Part shown: in pieces, positions 45,612 through 57,253 of the stretch
How the letters are laid out: the number at the start of each line of letters is the position of its first letter
Position numbering within the stretch: the stretch's first letter is position 1
Origin: Morchella semilibera
Lineage: Eukaryota > Ascomycota > Pezizomycetes > Pezizales > Morchellaceae
Reading direction: 5' to 3'
DNA: 64,000 bases
NCBI GenBank assembly: GCA_009192285.1
Contig: WBVU01000004.1
Coordinates: forward strand, 1,882,001 to 1,946,000
Made by a program: the position numbers and the translations under genes
Notes under the pieces: model-generated
Seen by the model: only the letters and a program-made list of their open reading frames with translations
What the model was told of the DNA's origin: nothing
Database searches by the model: none

Positions 45612-46730
45612 CTATGTCGATCCTCTGGCCCCGTCAGTCCGATCCGCTATAAGGAGCCCCTCAAGAACTCCATTCTCCCGTCGTATTCCCTCGACCTTTT
45701 CCCTCGTAGCCTTCAGCTTCATCCTGAGCGCCTGCTTATGCTCCTTCCTCGCCCTCGACAGCGCCTCGGGCGTCTGTGCCTCTCCCACGAACGGCGTAAT
45801 GGGCGACTCTGTGACCGGCGGTGACGCCGTAATTGACGCCGTCGTCCCCGTCGTCCCCGGCGACGCCGTTGTAGCCGGCGATGCCTCCGCCACCTGTCGG
45901 CCCCTAGCGGCGGCGGCGGCAGCAGCAGCAGTCTTCTGCATATTCGCCGGCGTCCTGACCTCAGTGGGAGCAGGGTCCGTGGTGACGGGCGTAGTCACCC
46001 TCATTTCCTGTTCCTCCGTAGCGGCGGCGGCAGCAGCAGCAGCAGCAGCACGGCTCCCTTTCGACCTCCGCCGGCGGAGCAACATCTCCGTCAGTGGGTC
46101 CGGCTGCTCCTCCTCGAGTGCCCGAGCCTTCTCGTCACATCGTGGGAACAGCGCCCGCAGCGTTCTTGAGGCGTCGCACTCGCACACCGAGCTCTTCTCC
46201 GAGACGATCGAGTCCTCGCCCTGCACGCCCCACAGCGTCTGTATCAGCGCCTTTATCGCCGGATCCCCGCCTGCAGCCCGTCCCGACTCCTGCTGTTGCT
46301 GTTGCTGGTCTTCTGCTCCCCCCCTCCACTCCTCGAGCGCCCAACTCGCCTTCGCAACCCCCATCTCCCTCTCGGCCGCCACCAGGAACGCGTCCAGCTC
46401 TGCGCTCGTGTCCTTGCACTGGTCGGCCTCGACGAGCCGGCACCGCCACAGATGGCCCACCTCCGCCTTCAGGAACCGCACGGTGCGCATCAGCGCCCGC
46501 TTCTGGTCGAGGGCCGCGCGCAGCTCCGTGTTGACGTCGCGGCAGCGGCGGTCCAGCGCGCCGACGCGTTCCTGCCACCAGGCGGAGAGGCGCTGCTCCT
46601 CGCGGAGACGGGCCTCGAGCTGGCGGTGGGAGGTGAGGAGGGCGCGGTAGCGGTCGGTGGTGCTGGTGGATGAGGAGGCTTCGAGGGGGACGGGGGTGGT
46701 GGTGGGCTGTTTGGTGTTTGGGCGTGACAT
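45612..46730 (-). CDS. unrecognised coiled-coil protein with polyalanine tracts
   Basis: Uninterrupted ATG frame of 372 residues, starting MSRPNTKQPTTTPVPLEASS. Residues about 25-140 form a heptad-rich helix (YRALLTSHRQLEARLREE, AALDQKRALMRTVRFLKAEV) that should be a coiled coil. A second helical stretch lies near the C-terminus (RARKEHKQALRMKLKATREK). Between them are a poly-Gln stretch, two polyalanine runs (near residues 229 and 267) and a Thr/Pro-rich segment. No catalytic motif is visible, so no function is proposed. A 368-codon frame on the plus strand (45544-46650) overlaps nearly all of it but lacks an ATG at its start and has no domain. The minus frame is preferred for its ATG and coiled coil. 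Very high G+C makes both strands stop-poor, which lowers certainty. Confidence 0.6.
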   Translation of the reverse strand: MSRPNTKQPTTTPVPLEASSSTSTTDRYRALLTSHRQLEARLREEQRLSAWWQERVGALDRRCRDVNTELRAALDQKRALMRTVRFLKAEVGHLWRCRLVEADQCKDTSAELDAFLVAAEREMGVAKASWALEEWRGGAEDQQQQQQESGRAAGGDPAIKALIQTLWGVQGEDSIVSEKSSVCECDASRTLRALFPRCDEKARALEEEQPDPLTEMLLRRRRSKGSRAAAAAAAAAATEEQEMRVTTPVTTDPAPTEVRTPANMQKTAAAAAAAARGRQVAEASPATTASPGTTGTTASITASPPVTESPITPFVGEAQTPEALSRARKEHKQALRMKLKATREKVEGIRRENGVLEGLLIADRTDGARGST

Positions 46731-48210
46731 GGTTGGTGGTGGTGAGAGTGGGTTCGATCTTGAAGGGGGGAAAAAAGATGTGAGAGAGGCTTAAAAAGGT
46801 TGTTTGATGGTGTCAACGGATTACACGTTGCAGGTTTTTTTTTTATATAAAAGCACGGACTATCACTCGCCGACGCCCTCAGCTACTCTCGAGAAAGAAA
46901 TCCAGACTGATGTCTCTCTCTCTCTCCCTCTGTGTGTGTGTATATACTTGTATATATAGAAACCAAACGACATGTGCCAAGCTATGGGGGGATCGATCTA
47001 GGAGTGGATCGAGTGAGTACATTGTTAATACAGGAGAGTAAAACACAGCCATTATCTGATCATGATCTATACATAGAATATTACCCACTCCCTTCCCTTC
47101 CTGATCTGTCTGTCACAGGCCCAAGACGTGACATAGAAATGGTTACAAGCATGGCTGATAACCGCGGATAAAAACCCCAAGGCCGGACGTCGTTGTCCCT
47201 TGCCTGAGCTGTGATTACCGCATACCTGTTCGTTCAATGGGGGGGCAGGTAAAATGCACATCTCTAAGGGGGGCAGCGGGGCAGATAGAGACGGTATCTC
47301 TCAAAAAGTGCACCGAGTGATCGCTTGTGACCCACGGCCGCCGTTATAAAAATCCTGTCACCAAAGTCATTTCCCCGATGCAAGAAAAGACAAGTCGGGC
47401 TAGCTCCTGAAAACCTTAAAAAGCTCTCACTTGCCAAGACTGAAGAGTCCTGCCCGCCCCCCTGCCCGGAGTGCAATGTTACATGAATGTAAGTAAAGTG
47501 CATGTGGACATAGAATGGGGGATGGGCGGTGAGTTACGCCTCCCTATCTTCTGGATACCAAATCTACACACTGTTTTCTTCATCCTCCTCACCCTCTCCT
47601 CTTCTCCACACCCACATTACACACATTCTAGAGCAGAGTCTCAGCCCTTCAGTGCCAGCAAAGGTAAACCTATCCGTTTTGATCACAGAACCCCCTCCAT
47701 GTCACACAATGGCAGTAGATAGAGGATAGAGAATCGTTAAATATCATACGAAAGGGAAATCTTTACACAGAGGTCCGCAGCCCCCCCCCCCCCCCCCTCT
47801 ACAGCTCACAAAAAAAGCCCACCGCAGGTGAGCGCTTATTTCTCCCACTCCCCCCCCCCCCTTCCCTTCGATTTTCATCCCATTCCTCCCCCTTTCGAGT
47901 TTTTTTTTCTTTTATCCCACACGCAGGAATCCTAATGGAGACAATTTCACGAGTACGAATATAGTGGTCTTTTTTTTTAGAAAAAAAAAAAAAAGAAAAA
48001 AAAACACAAGGGAATCAAACTAGCATTCATGTGCAAATTCATGTCTCCTTAGAAGAATAGGGAAAGGAAAGTGAAACAAAAAAAAAGAGAGAGGGAAAAG
48101 ACAAACCCCACTAGCCAGCACGCCAGCCCTAAATCCCCCCCATCCTCCCCTACAATTGTTCTATTATTCCTGAGCCCATGCAACATCATCAATCATAATA
48201 TATATATTTT
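46731..48210. other. intergenic, no gene seen
   Basis: Holds the promoter side of the coiled-coil gene and the 3' side of the Pho85 gene. It contains a TC/TG simple repeat near 46912-46945, a C17 run at 47781-47797, a C12 run at 47850-47861, A-rich tracts near 47990 and 48080, and a partial copy (ACCGAGTGAT) of the dispersed sequence near 47313. No coding frame convinces. Confidence 0.55.
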
Positions 48211-49322
48211 TTAGTAAACTGGCCCGCCTACATGACCGCCCATTGGCGCTCCCATCTGTCCCTGATGCTGCTGTGCCCTGACAGCAGCGTCCATTCTGGC
48301 CCTTTCTGCGCTAGCTTGTTGTTGTCCCTGCTGTTGGGCTAGCCCGGCCCGAAGCTGCTTCAAGTCGTTGAACCATGGATGTCTCAGCGCGTCTTTGGCA
48401 CTGACACGCATCTCGGGTCTGAGTTGTAGCATGCGGCTCAGCAAGTCAAGGCCCATCGGATCGACCTGTGGCAGGATCATACGCAGATCCTGGGTGGCGT
48501 AAACGTGAAAGTTACTTCTGTACTCGGGGTACTGTGAAATTCCGGGCCATGAGCGCTCCGAAGGAGTACCCATAAGACGGAAGATCTTCTGTAGTTGGTC
48601 CTCGTTGGTTGTTCCGGGAAAGAGCGGACGCCCAGTGTACATCTCGGCCATAATACAACCAGCAGACCAGATATCAATGCTAGTGTTGTAGGTCCTGGAC
48701 CCGAGGAGCACGTCCGGCGCACGGTACCATAGGGTCACGACCTCGTTCGAGAAGGTGTTTACAGGGATACCAAAGGCACGGGCCAAGCCGAAGTCAGCCA
48801 GTTTGAGCATTCCCTTATTATTGATAAGAAGATTCTGGGGTTTCAAATCGCGGTGCAGAACACGGTTTTCGTGACAGAAAGCGATCCCCTGGAGGAGCTG
48901 GTGCATGAACGACTTTATAGTGACGTAGTCCAATGCACCGCGATCGCCTCGGTGGTCCATATACTTCTTCAAGTCGCGATCCATAAACTCAAATACAAGC
49001 ATGAGCTTGGACTCGGTGTGGATAACGTCATGTAATGAAACAATATTCTCATGTTTGAGCTCTTTCATCAAACTGATCTCACGAATGGCAGTGGATGGAG
49101 TTCCCTCCTCACTATCAAGGTGGATTTCCTTGAGCGCGACAAGCTCACCGGTCTGGCGATTTCTACCCTTGAAAACCTATTGCGCGCAATATATAATTAT
49201 ATAGTCAGTCATCAATTCTGCCAAGAAGTAAAATTGGCGGCCATTACCGTAGCATAAGTACCCTCTCCCAGCTTCTCGAGTTGTTGGAACGAACTAGGGT
49301 GGCGCTTTCCAGATTGATCCAT
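48211..49322 (-). CDS. pho85: Pho85-type cyclin-dependent kinase
   Basis: Two exons: 49322-49248 and 49176-48211; 346 residues. Pho85/PhoA kinases pair with Pcl-type cyclins and control phosphate and nutrient signalling, polarity and cell cycle. Kinase landmarks: [13 protein letters not shown] (glycine loop, across the intron), ALKEI (catalytic Lys), the [10 protein letters not shown] helix that binds the cyclin, HRDLKPQN (catalytic loop), [18 protein letters not shown] (DFG and activation loop, with Ser where many CDKs have a Thr, as in Pho85), and [11 protein letters not shown]. The C-terminal tail after residue about 300 is Gln/Ala/Gly-rich. The first exon ([20 protein letters not shown]) is short, and its splice restores the glycine loop, so both are well supported. 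Confidence 0.93.
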
Positions 49323-49612
49323 TGTTCTACTTGCAGACGAAGTGCTTCTCTCTGCGCGTGACGCTTCTACAGGAGTGGTCTTTCTACTCTTCCGAGCTCT
49401 GTTTTCTTCACCGTCTTCTTCCGAGCCTGTTGGCTTCCGGCTGTGTTTTTTCTCTTGTTCGTCTAGTTCCTCTTTAATATTCGGAGAGCAAGGGTCGATA
49501 GATTTTAGGGCGAATGTTGGCCGCCTAGCGGTTGTGTATCGGGGGTCCCAGAGGAGCGATGAAACGGTGGAAAGTGGAAAGTGTCCGAAATGTTGAGAGG
49601 CAGGTGGCTGAT

Positions 49613-49664
49613 TGTGGTGGTGGTGGTGGTTGTGGTGGTGCTGGTGGTGGTGGTGGTGGTGGTA
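49613..49664. repeat. TGG-rich microsatellite
   Basis: An imperfect run of TGG units broken by a few TTG and TGC units, about 290 bases upstream of the Pho85 start. Confidence 0.85.
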
Positions 49665-50097
49665 GTTTTCCTGGGAATTACTGACTTGATCACTAGAAGC
49701 TTGCGAGTGAGGGGACGTTGGTTGGTAGTTCTGAGGTAAGGTGACCCTAGAATGGGAGGGAGTGTCCGACGTCGACGGGTTGCGGGGGGGATCTGACGCC
49801 AGCGGGGGCTATTTTAGGTTGGTGGTAACAGTAAGAGGGGCGGTTAAGGACAACAAGCGCGGCAGTTGCAGAAGAAGCAACAAGTCGCAGCAGATAGGCA
49901 GGGAGGTTGTATGAAGTATGTATGTAGGCAAGGGATGGATGGGAGCTGAACGAGTGGTGAGTGGTTGGGGGTGCACTGGGCGGGAGTGAGTGGTTGGAGA
50001 GCAGAGTGGGTGAGAGAGAACAAGTGGGTGGACGACAGACAGATGGATGGTAGTGGTAGTTGGTCGTTGTCTAAGTTGTGGTGGTGGAGCGCAAGCT

Positions 50098-50122
50098 GAT
50101 GATGATGATGATGATGATGATC
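50098..50122. repeat. (TGA)8 microsatellite
   Basis: About eight uninterrupted TGA units in the Pho85 upstream region, followed within 200 bases by pyrimidine tracts and a T23 run. Confidence 0.9.
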
Positions 50123-51666
50123 TAAGGAAGAGCTGACGGGATTGATTGTGCGCGCTGTAGTAGAGTAGAGGCAAGTCTGTAGACTTAGTTCCTTTCTTTC
50201 CTTTCTTTCCTTTCTTCCTTTCTTCCTTTCTTCCTTCCTTTCCACGGCTGGGCTACCCTTCCCTTCCCCCTCGCTTTTTTTTTTTTTTTTTTTTTTTCCA
50301 TTTTGCCCCTTCCTCGCCCCTCCCTCCCCTCGATCCTAGCCTCGGTATGAGTCTTCCACTTGATCCTCAGTCTCGTCTCACCAACTACTGGTCAGTGCAC
50401 GGCTGAAACTCTTACCGTTGCTGTTTGTGCCTGTAGTCTACATACATCTCTACTCTACTCTACCGGTAACTGTACCCTTCCTATGTATGTACGTATCTAG
50501 GATAAACCGGTAGAACGCATCTCCACATCTTATTCTATCAAGTTTCGATTCGCAACCCCCCCCCCCCTTCTAGAAAATTGTTACACACAGTACGACCACT
50601 AGGAAATAATGATATTGATGTACCCCTTCCAGCCACTCATTCTACATATATTCAGCAGGAAAAGAAAAGAATAGGTAATACCCCTCCTTCTGTGTTTTTT
50701 TTCTAGATTTCTATTTCTCCCTATCGCTCGCTACCATCACATTCCTGCACGGCAATCCGCCATTCCCCTCCTCATCCACCACCTCCCCTCCCCCTCCCAC
50801 CGCCATGTCTTCATAACAGCTGACCTCTTTTTTTTTCCCTTATTCTTCTTAACCTCTCTACTGGAGAACGCATCTACATGCCTTCTTCGGTCACAACATT
50901 CCCCCCAACTTCATATTCCTCAGGGAAATGATAAGTAGGCTAGTTTTTGCTCTCGCAAGGGTTCCTCCACACACGCGCGACGGACGAATCTTGCATGCAG
51001 GAGGAGATCTTTGACCCCTGCAGTTATATAGTTCCGGGCCTCGAGTAGGTATGTAGTAGGCCATTCATTGAACCTGAACCGTGCAGGGTAACTTTTAGGA
51101 TGCTCTTCTTCTTGCCCGAGAAATTTCGCGTTGCACGCCTGTGCACGTGGGCGGAGTAAAATGGCCCGTGAAGGCTAGCTGTGTTTGGTTCCACGGACCC
51201 GGAATCACACGATGTCATTCGGCGCCCTACATACAGGATTTTGATGGACGGCACAACTAGGCCCCACTATATACATGTATAAGTCACAGCCTGAAACTTT
51301 CAACATAGAGGAGGCCCGCTCTTGTCCACAGAAATACCTTTATATTCGTTAAAGGTAATCGAGAGGAAATCAGTATCCAATATCAAAAGGGGCAACTATA
51401 ATTCATTGTTAGACTGAGGCTTGCAATATATTGCCGCTTCCTCACGTAATCTAGATCCTTATGGACTTGCATGTAAATACCGATAAATGCTGCAGAGAGT
51501 ACAAGTACACGTATTCGTCGACACAAACTGGGGCTTACGTTTACATTGCGTGGCTTAACAAAAAAAAAAAAGGCTGAATAATCGAGTGATCACTCATGCC
51601 TCAAGCTCACAACCCTCACAACAATTTATCCTCCAGAGGATAACAACCACCAAAGCAATTAAGAGT

Positions 51667-52564
51667 ATGGCATCCTGCTGCCAAAATACCTCGAGTGCGT
51701 GCTGCCCGTCCACCGCCCCCCTCACCACCTCTCAAGGCTGCACCACAAGCAAAGATGGAGAAGCCATCGACACCAAGTCCATCAAACGGGTCCGCCGTAC
51801 ACCCTATATCCGTTGGTTTGGAGTCACGCACCCCGATCTTCCGCCAGAAGGTACTGCACCGAGCATCTCAACTCCCATGGTAAACCCCATCCCAGTGGCT
51901 CTAGGAATATCCGCAGACAAGAAGGCAAAGCACATGCACAACCCCCAAGTTCACCTCATCAATGCAGCCCGCCATGACCAGTTGAACCCTGGCCGTAAAG
52001 CTATTCTCATGTCACTCACTGCATGTGCTAGTCAGTTACCTCTTCTTGCTTTGACGGGCTTGTTGTTGTTGCTATGTGCGATGACTGACTTGAAAGTGCG
52101 CGCTGGTATTAGAGGAACCTACACCTTCGTTTGAAGCTGGCAAGATCACGTTCTGGTTCTCGCTGTCAATTCCCTATCGGAAGGACCTTCTCGCACAGCT
52201 GGTGCAATTGGGTGTAATTGAGTATACCGGCTGTAACTTGAGCGACCCTCCAGCGATAGAGGTTCGTCTGCTTCTTAGAGGGGACCAATGCTCTAGGCCT
52301 TGCTGTGGCTGCGGGAACTGGGAGCAGCTTGATGAACCAGATAAGACTGGAAAAAGAAGGTATAACAGATTACTGATGTGCAGCGGATGCTTTCAATGCT
52401 TTTTTTGCTCTAAAGAGTGTCAAACCTGTGAGTCCTGGCTTGTTGAATTCGTAAAATTGAGTCACAGGCTAAGTGAATATGGACGATACATAGTGCACTG
52501 GGGAGACCATTCCAAATATTGCAGTACTATTAAAAAGGCGTATGGCAATTTCCCGGTATACTAA
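51667..52564 (+). CDS. MYND-type zinc-finger protein, 271 residues
   Basis: Two exons: 51667-52030 and 52113-52564. The intron (GTCAGT donor, TATTAG acceptor) is phase-consistent and joins ...MSLTACA to KEPTPSFEAGKITFWFSLS. Without it the two halves look like separate frames. The N-terminus is Cys/Ser-rich (MASCCQNTSSACCPSTAP). The C-terminal third holds a MYND finger: CCGCG pairs with MCSGCFQCFFCSKECQ and closes with DHSKYC, matching C-x2-C, C-x2-C-x5-C-x3-C and H-x3-C, with a longer than usual insert before the last His. MYND fingers bind proline-rich partners and are abundant in fungi. No SET or other enzymatic domain is present, so the role is unknown. Upstream in-frame sequence to 51586 lacks an ATG, supporting the start at 51667. 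Confidence 0.75.
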
Positions 52565-52921
52565 AGAGCGTAAAGAGAAATATTTAAATGTAATTGGCCA
52601 GAGAACTATTTAGAACAATTCACAGTCGCTAAGTCTCACAATCCTCACACTTTCAACACCTAATGCTTTAACCCTTTATAAATTTATCGTAGAAGGTTTT
52701 GGCTTCCCTAGTTTAAGAACAATGAGGTATATGTTCCGACAGAGGTGCGGAGTATTGGAAGAGTGAAAAAAAAAAAAAGGAACCGATACCGTAAATTCAT
52801 CACCAAACCCAACTGTTTCGCCACCCACTGGATTGAAAAAAGAAAGTAAAAATTACAAACCAGAAAAAGAGAACAAAGAGCTTTTAGAAAAAAAGAATAA
52901 AATATAATAACATGAAAACGC
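52565..52921. other. short convergent intergenic region
   Basis: Lies between the stops of the MYND gene (+) and HSP90 (-). It is A/T-rich, with an A-run near 52768, and should hold both 3' ends. Nothing else is seen. Confidence 0.6.
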
Positions 52922-55360
52922 TTAGTCAACCTCCTCCATTGAGCTCTCAGTGGCAGCCGCAGGAGTCTCGGTGGCTGGGGCAGCAGATGCAGGAACATCC
53001 TCCTCAGTTTCCTCAATCTGGAGACCAAGAGCGATCAGGCGGTTGACACGCTGGGCAAAAGCGTTGGGCTCTATGAAAAGAGTAAGTAATTATTACAAGA
53101 AATATAAATGGGTATTTTTAAACACTTACCATCCAGAGTGAATCCAGAAGTCAAGAGAGCAGTCTCGAACAAGAGAGTAGCAATGCTTGCGACAGCCTTG
53201 GAGGCTCCCTCAGCCTCAGCCTTCTCCTTCAAAGCCTTGACAATGGAGGACTTGGGTGAAATTTCAAAGGTCTTCTTAGAGGCCATGTATGAACTCATAG
53301 AAGTGTCTGTATTGATGTTAGATTCCAATATCTGACAATGACATCGCTGATAAACTTACCACGTAGAGCCTGGGACTTCATAATACGCTCCATGTTGGCT
53401 GACCAACCAAACTGACCGGTACGGATAGCAGCAGGTGCATCAACCAACTTGTGGGAGACAACAACCTTTTCAACCTTGTCGCCGAGGACCTCCTTAAGAG
53501 TCTTGGCCAATCCTTCAAAGGCCTTCTCCTCCTCCTCACGCTTCTTCTTCTCCTCTTCGGTCTCCTCGAGCTCGAAGTCCTTGGTGATGTCTACTAGCTT
53601 CTTGCCATCGAACTCCTTGAGCTGGGTCATGGCGTACTCGTCAATGGGGTCAACCAAGAAAAGAACCTCAAAGTCCTTGGCCTTGAGAGCATCCAAGAAC
53701 GGCGAGTTTGTGACAGCCTTGAGGGATTCACCAGTGATGTAGTACATCTGCTTCTGGTGCTCAGGCATACGAGTGACATAGTCGGCCAATGAGGTGATTT
53801 CGTCGCCAGACTTTGTCGAGTTAAATCGAAGGAGCTTGGCAAGTACTGGGCGGTTCTGAGAATCCTCATGGATTCCAAGCTTAATGTTCTTACTGAAAGC
53901 AGTGTAGAACTTCTCAAACTGTTCACGATCCTCGGCGATCTCGTTAAACATTTCGAGGGTCTTCTTCACAAGGTTCTTCTTGATAACCTTCATGATCTTG
54001 TTCTGCTGGAGAGTCTCACGCGACAAGTTAAGTGGGAGATCCTCAGAGTCGACGACACCCTTAACGAACCCAAGCCATTCAGGGATAAGATCGGTGCAGT
54101 CATCAGTGATGAACACGCGGCGGACGTAGAGCTTGATGTTGTTCTTGGTCCTCTTGGTCTCGAAAAGATCAAATGGAGCACGCTTGGGAACGAAGAGAAT
54201 TGCGCGGAACTCGAGCTGTCCCTCAACGGAGAAGTGTTTGACGGCAAGGTGGTCCTCCCAGTCATTTGAAAGAGACTTGTAGAAGGCAGCATACTCCTCA
54301 CTGGTGATGTCAGAAGGGTTGCGGGTCCAAATAGGTTTGGTCTTGTTAAGCTCTTCCTCCTCCTCCTTCATCTCCTTGACCTTCTTGGTCTTCTTCTCCT
54401 TCTTCTCATCATCCTCATCGACCTAAAGGAAAACAAGTCAAAAATAGTTCACGTGGAAAGGAATATTGAATTCTAACCTCTTCAATCTTGGGCTTCTTGT
54501 CGTCACCCTCGTCAGCCTTGGTCTCCTCGTCCTCATCAGGAACTTCCCTCTCGACCTCCTTGGTAACGTGGAGGTAGATAGGGTAAGAGATAAACTCAGA
54601 GTGCTTCTTGACAATCTCCTTGATCTTAGCCTCCTCAAGGTACTCAAGGAGACCATCTTTGATGTGCAAGACGATCTGGGTACCACGGCCAATACGGGGG
54701 CCCTCAGTATCATTCTTGATTGTGAACGAACCACCAGCAGCGGATTCCCAAACGTATTGTTCTGAAAATAGGGTTAGTAAGGCAGCGGTGATTATGAAAA
54801 AACCATACACCTACCATCATCATTTGACTTAGTGATAACCTCTACTTTGTCGGCGACGAGGTACGCAGAGTAGAAACCGACACCGAATTGACCGATCATA
54901 GAAATATCGGCACCAGCAGAGAGGGCCTCCATGAACTGCTTAGTACCAGATCTGGCGATGGTACCAAGGTTGTTGACAAGATCAGACTTGGTGAAACCAA
55001 TACCGGTATCACGACTAAATACCAATTATGTTATGTTAATAAAAAACCATAGATGCCAAGGAATGCCAGGAAGATCATACATTATGAGTGTCTTCGCCTC
55101 CTTATTAGGGATAATGTCTATCCTCAAGTCCTTCTCATGCTCAAGTGCAGAAGGGTCTGACAGAGAAATATAACGGATTTTGTCCAAGGCATCAGATGCA
55201 TTGGAGATCAACTCTCGGAGGAAGATTTCTGGGGGCGGGGTCAGAGCCGTGTAAAAGTATTACTTCTAAGAATCAACTTACCCTTGTTTGAGTAGACGGT
55301 GTTAATAATCAAGGAAAGAAGTTGGGAGATTTCGGCCTGGAATTCGAAAGTCTCAGCCAT
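52922..55360 (-). CDS. hsp90: cytosolic HSP90 chaperone
   Basis: Seven exons: 55360-55282, 55228-55081, 55014-54815, 54761-54478, 54422-53360, 53306-53130, 53070-52922; 699 residues. HSP90 is the ATP-dependent cytosolic chaperone of kinases, receptors and other clients. The N-terminal ATPase domain has [28 protein letters not shown] and [17 protein letters not shown], the last two restored by splicing. A charged linker rich in Glu and Lys (near residues 215-255) follows, then the middle domain ([19 protein letters not shown]) with the catalytic-arginine block, and the C-terminal dimer domain. The last residues are MEEVD, which bind TPR co-chaperones and mark the cytosolic form. All six introns are short, GT-AG and phase-consistent. 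Six introns is intron-rich for a fungal HSP90. Confidence 0.96.
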
Positions 55361-57149
55361 TTTTGATGATTGTTTGATGTCTGGATCAATAGGATCTTGT
55401 CAGTAAATTGGTATTGGATAGAAATTTAAAATGTAACCGCAGAGTTGTGCCATAGGGCAAGAGGCAAAAGAAAAGTGCGGGGGCAGAAGGGCAACTCACT
55501 TTCTCGACTCTATGAACCTCTAAGAAGCACGCAACTGAGATGAAAGTAGAGATGTGAAAGTAAAGAAGTAATTTAGGAGAGCTTGGGAGAATAGATCACT
55601 GAGGAGTGAGAGAGGAGAAGGAGAAGAGGTTGGGGAGAGGAAGGAGAATTTAGAGGAGGGACGTTAGTGCCAAGATCGAAGTTCGAAGAGTAAATTCTAG
55701 TAACTTCTACCCACCAACAAAGCCGCAGGGGCTGCCCCACCATGCGACTGCCCCGCGGGAACAACTGAAAGAGAACCTCACAGAACCTCAACAGGCTTGT
55801 TCAGACCGGAACGGGAAAATCCGAACCCATAGTTCTCCTACATGCGAGTTTAAGGCTGCCAAAAAAACCCTTTATCAAAAAAATTCGACTCACTTCGACC
55901 GCGTTCGTAAGGCCGTAAGCCCCGCCATCTTATCTTATCGGGTGGTATCCTTGCTGCCATGGGTTGCTGCTCCACAAGGTTCTCTCTGTTTCCAACACCT
56001 TAGACAGCAAAGTCCTTCGTGATTCAGCTCGGCCTGATACATGTATGTACATGTAGGTAGGTAGAAGGTAGAATATCTATATCTAAACTCAATCGGGCCG
56101 GGTCTCGAATTTCTGCCTAATTTAACACTATCCTGAACTCAGTAGCCGTGTGCCGAATGCGGCTCTGTTTCCAGCCTGCTAAGCTTTCTTGGCATGATAA
56201 GAGTAAAGTTTACTGATCTAGACCACAACAAATCTCAGAATCTCAGCGACAGCAACAGGCGCTCTCACGGGGGTGGCGATATATGTGATTTCCTTCCTTC
56301 CACAGAACAGCTAAACTTTCAGATAAACCCATAATACTGCATGAGGTTTGAATAGTTCATGCTTTTGAGCTATGAGTTTTTTTTTTTGCGAATTAATTGA
56401 TTTTGGTACCCACCATGTTGGAATAGAAAAATCTCCCCGTAGTCGCCACATAACCGTGAGTGCGTCTGATCGGGATGCCTTGATAGCCCATTACAGCTGT
56501 TTTTATGTTGTCCGCCGACTCCAGGTCGCACATACTTTAAGTGACGGGCCCGTTTAGTAATAGTTAGGTCACTTACACGCATAGTTGATTTAAGACAGTA
56601 ATTATGGTTTTCCAGCCTCACGTTTGTGTACTTCGGGGTGAGAAGACACCAAACTTACCCCTACACCCGAAGTACATGCAGTTCAGTGGACAGACAATAT
56701 GAAAGCTGTAAAGCCCGAGTATTAGGAATAGTACTTGGTATTAGATACACGAATAAGGGACCAATTGAGAAATACCTAAGCATACTCTCAGGCAATTTTA
56801 AGCCTTTGGGCGTAAATGCACCGCTTGCATGATTTATTGGGAATAAAGAAATTCATCGTAGCATAAATTATAAACTACTTATGTTTAAACTGTGACTACA
56901 TGTAGGTAACGGAGCTCTCTTTTCGACCGGCTTGCCGAACATGTGCAGCTCCAAACGTAAGTACATACATTCTTACTCTTAACTACATAAGTAGGTGTAA
57001 AGCTTGAATCAATGCAATGTACCAAGTACATGTAGGTATATACAAGCAACGACGAATAGTGGGTTTTGAAACTGGCCAAGTGCCATCCAGACCCACCAGC
57101 CTTGTCGCTGCTCCAAAACTTTTGACAAAAACCCAGCGCCTAATATCAA
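55361..57149. other. intergenic between HSP90 and tRNA-Arg, no protein gene seen
   Basis: The first 500 bases hold the HSP90 promoter. Beyond that only short frames occur. TACATGTA copies lie near 56039, 56047, 56897 and 57026. Confidence 0.55.
55695..55707. promoter_or_regulatory. possible imperfect heat-shock element upstream of HSP90
   Basis: TTCTAGTAACTTC fits the alternating TTCnnGAAnnTTC pattern except for GTA in place of GAA in the middle unit. It lies about 335 bases upstream of the HSP90 ATG, next to another TTCGAA block at 55682-55687. HSP90 promoters usually carry such sites, but the match is imperfect and could be chance. Confidence 0.3.
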
Positions 57150-57253
57150 GGTCGCATGGCCCAATGGCAAGGCGCTTGACTACGATTTCTTCATCATGTC
57201 TGTGATGATTGAAGGTAATCAAGAGATTCCAGGTTCGACCCCTGGTGCGATCA
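57150..57253 (+). tRNA. tRNA-Arg (anticodon ACG), with 32-base intron
   Basis: The acceptor stem GGTCGCA pairs with TGCGATC (one G-T pair), followed by A73. The D stem is GCC/GGC around CAATGGCAA. The anticodon stem CTTGA/TCAAG holds the loop CTACGA...A, giving anticodon ACG. The intron 57186-57217 starts right after position 37, as in all eukaryotic tRNA introns, and has internal symmetry (TCATCA...TGATGA). The variable loop is AGATT, and the T arm is CCAGG-TTCGACC-CCTGG. A T-run near 57303-57312 may serve for termination, though it is about 50 bases downstream. Confidence 0.93.

Larger units (their letters stand above)
49323..51666. other. divergent intergenic region rich in simple repeats
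   Basis: Shared upstream DNA of Pho85 (-) and the MYND gene (+). It contains TGG repeats (about 49613-49664), TGA repeats (50098-50122), CTTTC-type pyrimidine tracts (50191-50242), a T23 run (50275-50297) and a C12 run (50556-50567). In the sense of Pho85 these are purine- or pyrimidine-rich tracts in its promoter or 5' leader. Frames through them are low-complexity and not called. Confidence 0.55.

Noticed and set aside
45544-46650. 368-codon frame on the plus strand
   Set aside because: It is antisense to the coiled-coil gene, starts without an ATG and shows no domain. High G+C explains the lack of stops.
49809-50245. Two frames upstream of Pho85 on the minus strand
   Set aside because: They read through TGA, CTTTC and other simple repeats and look like low-complexity leader or promoter sequence.
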